Below, in pieces: positions 24,071 to 29,960 of a stretch of DNA of 30,523 nt. Numbering within the stretch: position 1 is the first letter of the stretch; each line of letters opens with the position of its first letter. A program made the translations under genes and the position numbers. This DNA is from a virus. The DNA is taken from IMG/VR virus record IMGVR_UViG_3300046753_000161, positions 1-30,523 of that record; one strand, written 5' to 3'. Under the pieces are notes generated by a model. It was given only the letters and a program-made list of their open reading frames with translations. It was not told the origin of the DNA and searched no databases.

Positions 24071-24448
24071 GTGCCTAGAAAAAAGAATTATTTAAACAAT
24101 AGAGATTTATACGATCAGATCGTATTATCTAAAGAGCAAGATAAATTAACACCCGATGCAGAAAAAATGCTAATATTACTCTCTGAAAGAGCGATTAGAA
24201 AATTAGTTTACCTGAATGAGGATGATAGAAATGACTGCTTACAATTTGCAATATTAGATTTATTAAAGTATTGGAGAAACTTTAACCCTAAGTATACTAA
24301 TGCATTTGCCTACTTTACAGAAATAGCAAAGCGTGGTTATGCAAAGGGCTGGAATAAAATACATCCGACTAAATATAAAAATACAATGTCAATGGATCGT
24401 ATCAACACTAAGAATAGTGATGGTGAATCCGGTATGTTTAATATCTAA
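24071..24448 (+). CDS. 55: Late-promoter sigma factor, T4 gp55-like
   Basis: A 125-residue protein starting at GTG 24071. The body follows T4 gp55: YLNNRDLYDQIVLSK (T4 YVNNKELLQAIIDWK), then a sigma-region-2-like stretch DDRNDCLQFAILDLLKYWRN, FNPKYTNAFAYFTEIAKRG (T4 FDETKYKNPHAYITQACFN) and a basic end. In T4, gp55 replaces the host sigma factor to read TATAAATA promoters together with the sliding clamp and gp33. The GATATATAA boxes nearby are the likely target. It is 60 residues shorter than T4 gp55 and ends GESGMFNI; the hydrophobic tail could replace the clamp-binding SLDFLYE of T4 and resembles the MFDF end of T4 gp43. It overlaps gene 4 at TAATG. Confidence 0.85.
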   Translation: MPRKKNYLNNRDLYDQIVLSKEQDKLTPDAEKMLILLSERAIRKLVYLNEDDRNDCLQFAILDLLKYWRNFNPKYTNAFAYFTEIAKRGYAKGWNKIHPTKYKNTMSMDRINTKNSDGESGMFNI

Positions 24449-24927
24449 TGTCAATAAAGAACTTAAAACCCAGCGGTAACTCTGGATTTGTACAAGGTTA
24501 TTATACGCCTGAAAATCCTGATAAATATATTGGTCCAACACCAATCATTTATCGTTCCTCCTGGGAAAGAAAGTTTTGTATTATGTGTGATACTAAAGAA
24601 AATGTATTAAAATGGTCTTCCGAGCCGGTTAAAATTAAATACCGCTCAACTATGGATAAGAGAGAACATACTTATTATCCAGACTTCTATATGAAAACTA
24701 AAGGTACAAATGAGGAAGGTCCTATTGAATGGCTAGTTGAAATTAAGCCAGAAGCACAGATCAAAAAACCACTACCCCCTAAAACAAAATCTAAAAAAGC
24801 ACTTAATTCATATAAGTTTTTAGCAGAACAATATATTAAGAATAGAGATAAGTATGCCTATGCAAAGGCATGGTGTGAAAATAGAAAATGGAGGTTTATC
24901 GTCTTAACAGAAAAAACTCTTAAATAA
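24448..24927 (+). CDS. 4: Head completion nuclease, T4 gp4-like
   Basis: A 159-residue protein (T4 gp4 about 150 aa). The signature YRSSWERKF at 35-43, with CDTKENVLKWSSEP following, is strongly gp4-like. The catalytic layout matches a PD-(D/E)xK nuclease: Glu40, Asp79 (YYPDFYM), and Glu98-x-Lys100 (LVEIKPEAQ). gp4 acts after packaging to finish the head before tail joining. A Lys/Pro-rich loop (KKPLPPKTKSKK) separates the core from the C-terminal helices. It overlaps both neighbours at TAATG, so 55, 4 and the next gene form one translational unit. Confidence 0.9.
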   Translation: MSIKNLKPSGNSGFVQGYYTPENPDKYIGPTPIIYRSSWERKFCIMCDTKENVLKWSSEPVKIKYRSTMDKREHTYYPDFYMKTKGTNEEGPIEWLVEIKPEAQIKKPLPPKTKSKKALNSYKFLAEQYIKNRDKYAYAKAWCENRKWRFIVLTEKTLK

Positions 24928-25508
24928 TGGGCCAGGTTAAAAAACAAATAAGAGAGTTAAGTAAAGATGCTGGTGGTAAAGCTAGAGCAAAAGGCGCTGC
25001 TGAATCTTGGTTTGAAGATTCTAAGAAATCTATTAGAGAAACCATGGTTCAAAAAACAGCCACTAGATTTAGACCTGGACAAATTTATGTATTTAGATAT
25101 GATGACCCTAAGTATGCTGAATGGTGGGATAGAAACCCATGTGTATTATCATTAGATCCAGCAGGTAATAATGATTGTGGCATTAATCTAAATATGTTAC
25201 CACCTAATATTAAAGAAGAATTATTAGATGTGGTATATGAAAGATACCAAGGATTTATTAGAGGGCAAGAAGGAAAGCCGGCAAAATCTCAAAGACCATT
25301 AGGTTTTAGTTGGGATGGAGCAAAACAATTTCTAGGTAGATATGGATTTGATTTTGCGATTAGACAATATATCCCTAGTCGTAAAACATCACAAGCAATT
25401 GTAGGTTATGAAAACTGGGCAAGAATGGCACTTTGCGATTTTACCGATCTAGATGGTAAGTCAATTGGAGCTATTAGAGCCATGTTCAGAAACCACTTAA
25501 ATAAATGA
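24927..25508 (+). CDS. Possible DNA end protector (gp2-like)
   Basis: A 193-residue basic protein. The N-terminal 50 residues are Lys/Arg-rich, then FRPGQIYVFRYDDPKYAEWW with CVLSLDPAGNNDCGINLNML, and a C-terminal helical part (GAIRAMFRNHLNK). The core pattern (an RxGxxYxFxYDPK strand pair, then xxLNLxYLP) matches, from memory, proteins in T4-like cyanophages annotated as DNA end protector gp2. In T4, gene 2 lies beside gene 4, which agrees with the location here. T4 gp2 binds packaged DNA ends and shields them from host RecBCD. The assignment is tentative because length (274 in T4) and sequence differ; it may instead be a head-tail completion protein. Confidence 0.45.
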   Translation: MGQVKKQIRELSKDAGGKARAKGAAESWFEDSKKSIRETMVQKTATRFRPGQIYVFRYDDPKYAEWWDRNPCVLSLDPAGNNDCGINLNMLPPNIKEELLDVVYERYQGFIRGQEGKPAKSQRPLGFSWDGAKQFLGRYGFDFAIRQYIPSRKTSQAIVGYENWARMALCDFTDLDGKSIGAIRAMFRNHLNK

Positions 25509-25517
25509 GATATATAA
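25509..25517 (+). promoter_or_regulatory. Candidate late promoter GATATATAA before portal gene
   Basis: It begins on the base after the stop of the preceding gene and ends 20 bases before the portal ATG at 25538. It is the only promoter-like sequence in the 29-base gap. Confidence 0.6.
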
Positions 25518-25537
25518 AACAGAAATAATACTATATT

Positions 25538-27133
25538 ATGGCAGGATTTACCGAAAAAAGAAACGGACCATTTAGTTCTAACTCAAGACCATTTAGCCTC
25601 TCCAATGCATTGAAGACGCTAAGTTCTTTTGGTATGCGTTATGACGACATGGTACTTAGACAATCTCAAGCTATTGGTCCAATGGAAGACCAGTTCGGCT
25701 ATAGAGAGATGAACCCGTTCGGCCTAGACAATGATGATATTTATGGTGCATTTGCTGCACTATCCATGGGAGATATTAATATGAAGAAGAACGTACCGTT
25801 CTTTGATATTGATTACCCTGGTAAAAGAGAAGAATTAAGAAGGTTCTCATTAAACGATGAAATTGAAGATATTCTAGATATACTTTGTGATGAAGCAGTG
25901 GTATATGACGAAAAGAACTTCTTTGCACAACCTTCAATTATGGGACTCGATGTCTCAGATCAGGTTAATAAAGACCTTAACAAATACTTTAGACAAATCT
26001 ATCACTATTTTGGTTTTAATGGTGAACAATCAGCATGGTACTTCTTTAGAAAGTTCCTAGTTGATGGTTACTTATCATTTGAGATAATTTATTCCCCAGA
26101 CCAAAAAGAAATTATAGGTTTTAAAGAAATCGATCCAGTAACCCTAATGCCTGGTTTTAATAAAGACGATGGTAAAAAGGTATGGGTACAATATAAAGAC
26201 GATCCAGTAAAAGAAAGAGTGTTATATGATTCTCAAATCATTTACATTTCATATTCTTCCCTGTCAACTGCTTCAAGAGTTAGTTATGTTGAGAGACTGG
26301 TTAGATCGTTTAACCTACTTAGAATTATGGAACACACCAGAGTAATCTGGGCAGTGACCAATGCTTCATTTAGAATGAAGTTTATTATCCCTGTTGGTGG
26401 TAAATCTAAAACAAGAGCAAAACAATCGTTAGCTCAACTGATGAATAACTATAAAGAGGTTGTTGACTTTGATTTCGAATCAGGCTCATTAACAACAGAC
26501 GGTAAACCAATGCTACAGTTTAATAAAGAATATTGGTTACCTTCTAAAGATGGTGAAACACCAGAAATTGAAACTCTTGGTGGTGAAGGACCAGACCTAT
26601 CTGATACAGAAGCATTAAAATACTTCTCAGATAAAATGAAAGAGGTTTCTAAAATACCTTACAATAGATTCTTATATGAAGATGATGGTGGTGACTATGC
26701 TTTAGCTGGTGATGGTATGGTAAGAGATGAGATTAAGTTTGGTAAGTTTATCAAGCGTCTAAGATCAGTCTTCCAAGAGATACTAGTAAAACCACTTTAT
26801 ATTCAAATGTGTCTTAAATATCCAGAGTTCCAAAACGATCCACAGTTTAAAACTCAAGTGGCTTTAAGGTTTAATGAAGAGAATGTATTTGCAGAATTAA
26901 AAGAGCAAGAAATCATGCAATTAAGATTAGACTTTATCGCAAGCATGAGAGATTCTCTAATGACAACTAATCCAGAAACTATGGAAGAAGAATACTATTT
27001 CGACCAAGAATATCTAGTAACTAAATACTTGAAATTAACTGACGACGAGATTAGAGCTAATAAAGCCTATAAGGCAAAAGAGGCTAAAGATAATGCAGAG
27101 GAACCTGAGAAAGAGGACCCAAACGCAATTTAA
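25538..27133 (+). CDS. 20: Portal protein, T4 gp20-like
   Basis: A 531-residue portal (T4 gp20 524 aa). Recognised by order and motifs: an N-terminal region with EEL-type REELRRFSLNDEIEDILDIL, then VDGYLSFEIIYSPDQ, EIDPVTLMPGF, the wing/stem with YVERLVRSFNLLRIMEHTRV, the DVEFGSGSL-like segment, VSKIPYNRFLYEDDGGDYA, and an acidic C-terminal tail (EEPEKEDPNAI). It forms the dodecameric ring at the unique head vertex through which DNA is packaged, and nucleates prohead and core assembly. The following genes encode core, protease/scaffold and capsid, the T4 order 20-67-(68)-21-22-23. Confidence 0.94.
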   Translation: MAGFTEKRNGPFSSNSRPFSLSNALKTLSSFGMRYDDMVLRQSQAIGPMEDQFGYREMNPFGLDNDDIYGAFAALSMGDINMKKNVPFFDIDYPGKREELRRFSLNDEIEDILDILCDEAVVYDEKNFFAQPSIMGLDVSDQVNKDLNKYFRQIYHYFGFNGEQSAWYFFRKFLVDGYLSFEIIYSPDQKEIIGFKEIDPVTLMPGFNKDDGKKVWVQYKDDPVKERVLYDSQIIYISYSSLSTASRVSYVERLVRSFNLLRIMEHTRVIWAVTNASFRMKFIIPVGGKSKTRAKQSLAQLMNNYKEVVDFDFESGSLTTDGKPMLQFNKEYWLPSKDGETPEIETLGGEGPDLSDTEALKYFSDKMKEVSKIPYNRFLYEDDGGDYALAGDGMVRDEIKFGKFIKRLRSVFQEILVKPLYIQMCLKYPEFQNDPQFKTQVALRFNEENVFAELKEQEIMQLRLDFIASMRDSLMTTNPETMEEEYYFDQEYLVTKYLKLTDDEIRANKAYKAKEAKDNAEEPEKEDPNAI

Positions 27134-27154
27134 CCTAGATTCGATAGAAAAAGA

Positions 27155-27163
27155 GATATATAA
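27155..27163 (+). promoter_or_regulatory. Candidate late promoter GATATATAA touching next start codon
   Basis: The box ends three bases before the ATG at 27167, the same arrangement as at gene 15. Transcription from it would give a leaderless or near-leaderless mRNA. Confidence 0.5.
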
Positions 27164-27166
27164 ATT

Positions 27167-27517
27167 ATGAAAAACGATTTTACAATTATCAGAACCTTTG
27201 AGGAATTCATTTCTGAAGATGCATTAAAGGCTGGAGAGGATTCTAAAATATATGTCGAAGACGTTACTTTAGATTCTGGGTCAACCATTAAATCAGCAGA
27301 AATTTTAGGAGCTATTACTGCTTCTAAAACAGAAGGTGAATTTAAAGAATACTTTTATTCAGAATATGGCGTTAATGCCTTTGCCGAAGGCGAAATGGAT
27401 ATTTTAGTAGCTTATTATTTAGATAAAGAGGCTGAAGATGCTGAAGCAGAGAAAGAAGCTGAAAAAGAAGAGGCACCTGCAGAGGGTGGAGAAGAAGATC
27501 CACTGGCCGACATCTAA
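27167..27517 (+). CDS. Small acidic prohead core protein with capsid-targeting tag
   Basis: A 116-residue protein. Near the N-terminus, FTIIRTFEEFISEDALK resembles the T4 internal-protein capsid-targeting sequence (MKTYQEFIAE), and ISE fits the IxE rule for gp21 cleavage. The middle is a small alpha/beta stretch and the last 35 residues are a Glu/Ala-rich tail (EAEDAEAEKEAEKEEAPAE). In T4 the small acidic core protein gp67 lies at this place between portal and protease. Sequence similarity to gp67 is not obvious, so homology is inferred from location, acidity and size. It is a likely component of the assembly core and cleaved during maturation. Confidence 0.6.
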   Translation: MKNDFTIIRTFEEFISEDALKAGEDSKIYVEDVTLDSGSTIKSAEILGAITASKTEGEFKEYFYSEYGVNAFAEGEMDILVAYYLDKEAEDAEAEKEAEKEEAPAEGGEEDPLADI

Positions 27518-27548
27518 AAGATATTAAGATAATTGCATAATACAAGTA

Positions 27549-27557
27549 GATATATAA
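27549..27557 (+). promoter_or_regulatory. Candidate late promoter GATATATAA before protease-scaffold gene
   Basis: Followed by TAAAAATA as at 20842, and 22 bases before the ATG at 27580. The leader is A-rich with no Shine-Dalgarno. Confidence 0.6.
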
Positions 27558-27579
27558 TAAAAATAGATAAACCATAGAT

Positions 27580-29850
27580 ATGGCAAACAAAAACGACTTA
27601 TTGATCGTAGAAATGTCTTCATCTCAGTTAAAAGTAGCTGAAGGTGAAAACAAAGAGTACATTCTAGAAGGTATCTTTGGCGAAATTGACGCTAAAAATA
27701 AAAATAATCGAATCTATACTGAAGATGAGTATGTTCCTCAAATTCAGCAATTACAAGATAAGATTAAATCTTCTAAACTATTAGGTGAGTTAGATCACCC
27801 ACAACAGTTTGATGTTTCTCTTAAGAATGTTTCACACATTATTGAAGAACTTTATTACGACAAAGATAACAAACACGTTAAAGGTAAAATCAGACTTTTA
27901 GATACTGATGCTGGTAGACAAGCTAAAGCTCTTGTTGATGCTGGAGTACCTTTACAAATCTCTTCTAGAGCAGCTGGTGCCGTTGAATCTAACGGTAAAG
28001 TTAAAATCAAGCAATTATTTACTTATGACTTAGTAGCAGATCCTGGATTCGCTAATGCTGAGTTAAAGAGAGTAAATGAATCTTATGGCTTTGATGATAA
28101 CTCAGGTCTATGGATCTACGAAATGAACGGCGAGAGCGCAGAAGCTCCTGAAGTAGCACAAGAAATTACAGAAACCAATATAGAAACAAATAATAATAAA
28201 AACATGGCAGAATTTGTAAAGGCTGAAGATTTCCACAAGTATTCTGAGTACTTAGCTGGTGAAATCAAGTCACTAAAAGAGTCAATCGGAGCAAACAGCG
28301 AAGATGACACGTTAGAGAACGTAAAGTCTCATAACGATCACATCGTTGAAAGCGTCAATACTCTCTCAGAATACGTAGAGTATTTAGCTAGCAAATTAGA
28401 CGAGTCAATCCAATATACAGAGCATGTAGCTGAAAAAGCCGATCAAGGTATTTCATATACAGAAACTGTAGCAGAAAAATTAGATCAAGGTATTCAATAC
28501 TCTGAGCATTTAGCTGAATCTATTAGTAAAGTTAAAGACTTTGCTGAGATTGTTGCTGAAGGTAATAATGAGCATTCTGAAACTGCAAAGAACCTTTTAT
28601 CTTATGTTGACTACTTAAAAGAAAATCTACAATCTGTATCTGAGTATGCAGAGTATATTGCTACTTCAATTAATGAAGGTAGTATGGTTGAAGAGACTGA
28701 AGAGGTTGAAGAAACTGAAGAAGTTGAAGAAACTGAAACTACTGAAGTTGAAGAAACTAAAGAAGTTGCTGAAGAAGACGAAGCTGGTGAAGGTGCTGAA
28801 GAAGTAGTCGAAGAAGAAGGCGAAGAAGTTGAAGAAACTGAGGAAGTTGAAGAAACTGAGGAAGTTGAAGAAACTGAAGAAGCACATCACGAAGAAGGTG
28901 AAGTTGAAGAGACTGAAGAAGTTGAAGAGACTGAAGAAGTTGAAGAAGACGAAGCTGGCGAAGGTGCTGAAGAAGTAGTTGAAGACGAAGTTACTGAAGA
29001 AGAAGCAGAAGAGGTTGAAGAAACTGAGGAAGTTGAAGAAACTGAAGAAGTAGTTGAAGACGAAGTTGAAGAGACTGAAGAAGTTGAAGAGACTGAAGAA
29101 GTTGAGGAAACTGAAGAAGTAGCTGAAGAAGATGAAGCTGGTGAAGGTGCTGAAGAAGTTGCTGAAACTGAAGAAGTTGAAGAAACTGAAGAAGTTGAGG
29201 AAACTGAAGAAGTAGCTGAAGAAGATGAAGCTGGTGAAGGTGCTGAAGAAGTAGCTGAAGAAGATGAAGTTGAAGAAACTGAAGAAGTTGAAGAGACTGA
29301 AGAAGTTGAAGAATCTGCTTTAGATACTTACAAAAAAGAAATTTCATCTAAGTTAGATGCACTAGTTGAAGCTGCACAAGTAAAAGAAAATGAAAATCCT
29401 GCATTTTTAAATGTAGTATCAAGTTCTATACAAGAAGCTTACAATGCATTAAACGAAGATGCTAAAACTGAAGTTAGAAATAGAGTAACAAAAAGAGCAT
29501 TTATGAATGAGGCACAAATCAGTGCAATCATTGAAAACGCAGATGCTGTTGTTGAAGCTAGAAACTCTGAACCATTCTTTATCTCAGCTATGCCTGCAGA
29601 ATATAAAGAAAAGTTTGAAGCTCTAACTGAAGGAAAACAAAATCAAATCAAAGCTCAAGCTAATTACCATACTCTAAAAACTGAGTATCAAGTTAGAAAC
29701 TTCTGGGAAACTAGAGATCTAAGAGAGGTAAAAGTTGACCTAGAAAAGTTAGCGGTAGTTAACGAATCAGCAGTTGCTGAAAAGAAGAACGAGCCACTTT
29801 ATGATGTGTCTAACTACGCTGAAGGCTTAAAGAAAAGATTTAATAAATAA
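27580..29850 (+). CDS. 21: Fused prohead protease and scaffold (gp21-gp22 fusion)
   Basis: A 756-residue protein joining two T4 functions. Residues 1-185 are the gp21 prohead protease: LEGIFGEIDAKNKNNRIY, GELDHP with His73, and ISSRAAG with Ser128/129, 55-56 residues after the His as in T4 gp21 (His85, Ser140). Residues 186-208 are an Asn/Thr-rich linker (EITETNIETNNNKN). From Met209 a scaffold-like part begins: helical 14-residue repeats (265-334, for example YTETVAEKLDQGIQ), a Glu-rich region (about 370-578) built from EVEETE units, and a C-terminal helical domain (579-756) that probably contacts gp23. In T4 protease (212 aa) and scaffold gp22 (269 aa) are separate genes. No separate gene 22 lies before gene 23. 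Self-cleavage and core digestion on maturation are expected. Confidence 0.85.
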   Translation: MANKNDLLIVEMSSSQLKVAEGENKEYILEGIFGEIDAKNKNNRIYTEDEYVPQIQQLQDKIKSSKLLGELDHPQQFDVSLKNVSHIIEELYYDKDNKHVKGKIRLLDTDAGRQAKALVDAGVPLQISSRAAGAVESNGKVKIKQLFTYDLVADPGFANAELKRVNESYGFDDNSGLWIYEMNGESAEAPEVAQEITETNIETNNNKNMAEFVKAEDFHKYSEYLAGEIKSLKESIGANSEDDTLENVKSHNDHIVESVNTLSEYVEYLASKLDESIQYTEHVAEKADQGISYTETVAEKLDQGIQYSEHLAESISKVKDFAEIVAEGNNEHSETAKNLLSYVDYLKENLQSVSEYAEYIATSINEGSMVEETEEVEETEEVEETETTEVEETKEVAEEDEAGEGAEEVVEEEGEEVEETEEVEETEEVEETEEAHHEEGEVEETEEVEETEEVEEDEAGEGAEEVVEDEVTEEEAEEVEETEEVEETEEVVEDEVEETEEVEETEEVEETEEVAEEDEAGEGAEEVAETEEVEETEEVEETEEVAEEDEAGEGAEEVAEEDEVEETEEVEETEEVEESALDTYKKEISSKLDALVEAAQVKENENPAFLNVVSSSIQEAYNALNEDAKTEVRNRVTKRAFMNEAQISAIIENADAVVEARNSEPFFISAMPAEYKEKFEALTEGKQNQIKAQANYHTLKTEYQVRNFWETRDLREVKVDLEKLAVVNESAVAEKKNEPLYDVSNYAEGLKKRFNK
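28204..29850 (+). CDS. 22: Possible internally started scaffold protein (gp22-like)
   Basis: ATG 28204 (Met209 of the fusion) is preceded by an A-rich stretch ending ATAATAATAAAAAC and followed by GCA, like the leaders and first codons of many genes here (for example 29961, 17617, 14299). The upstream residues look like translated intergenic sequence (TNNNKN). Starting here would give 548 residues containing only scaffold parts, similar to lambda Nu3 inside gene C. This is a prediction from sequence; no direct evidence shows that the start is used. Confidence 0.4.
   Translation: MAEFVKAEDFHKYSEYLAGEIKSLKESIGANSEDDTLENVKSHNDHIVESVNTLSEYVEYLASKLDESIQYTEHVAEKADQGISYTETVAEKLDQGIQYSEHLAESISKVKDFAEIVAEGNNEHSETAKNLLSYVDYLKENLQSVSEYAEYIATSINEGSMVEETEEVEETEEVEETETTEVEETKEVAEEDEAGEGAEEVVEEEGEEVEETEEVEETEEVEETEEAHHEEGEVEETEEVEETEEVEEDEAGEGAEEVVEDEVTEEEAEEVEETEEVEETEEVVEDEVEETEEVEETEEVEETEEVAEEDEAGEGAEEVAETEEVEETEEVEETEEVAEEDEAGEGAEEVAEEDEVEETEEVEETEEVEESALDTYKKEISSKLDALVEAAQVKENENPAFLNVVSSSIQEAYNALNEDAKTEVRNRVTKRAFMNEAQISAIIENADAVVEARNSEPFFISAMPAEYKEKFEALTEGKQNQIKAQANYHTLKTEYQVRNFWETRDLREVKVDLEKLAVVNESAVAEKKNEPLYDVSNYAEGLKKRFNK
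28372..28581 (+). repeat. 14-residue tandem repeats in scaffold region
   Basis: Five consecutive 42-base units encode related 14-residue segments: YVEYLASKLDESIQ, YTEHVAEKADQGIS, YTETVAEKLDQGIQ, YSEHLAESISKVKD, FAEIVAEGNNEHSE. The period of two heptads suggests a coiled-coil rod. Divergence between copies shows they are older than the Glu-rich repeats downstream. Confidence 0.8.
28684..29313 (+). repeat. Glu-rich repeat region (EVEETE units)
   Basis: About 210 codons built mainly from the 18-base unit GAAGTTGAAGAAACTGAA (EVEETE), broken by four copies of a longer block EEDEAGEGAEEV near 28765, 28940, 29120 and 29215. A 62-base stretch starting at 29098 recurs without change at 29191, giving a 93-base duplication in frame. 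Every insertion keeps the frame, so the region is under coding constraint but variable in length. Confidence 0.9.
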
Positions 29851-29851
29851 G

Positions 29852-29860
29852 AATATATAA
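29852..29860 (+). promoter_or_regulatory. Late box variant AATATATAA before gene 23
   Basis: One mismatch to GATATATAA, directly after the fusion-gene stop and about 100 bases before the gene 23 ATG. The long leader between contains a small hairpin GTTCA-GAAA-TGAAC at 29911-29924 with a GNRA-type loop, perhaps affecting stability or translation of the capsid mRNA. Confidence 0.5.
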
Positions 29861-29960
29861 AAATATCGACGATAAAAGAGTGACAGAAGCAGAACACTCA
29901 AGCAAGTCGAGTTCAGAAATGAACGTTTAAACAAAACCATTAAAAAAACAATTTAACAAA

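Noticed and set aside
28684-29313. CRISPR-like repeat array
   Set aside because: Repeats are codon-framed, have no unique spacers, and encode EVEETE inside a protein.
28666-29347. Long minus-strand open frames (74 and 118 codons) rich in Phe/Ser or Leu/Gln
   Set aside because: They are complements of the Glu-rich repeat, whose composition removes stops from the other strand; low-complexity products and no start context.
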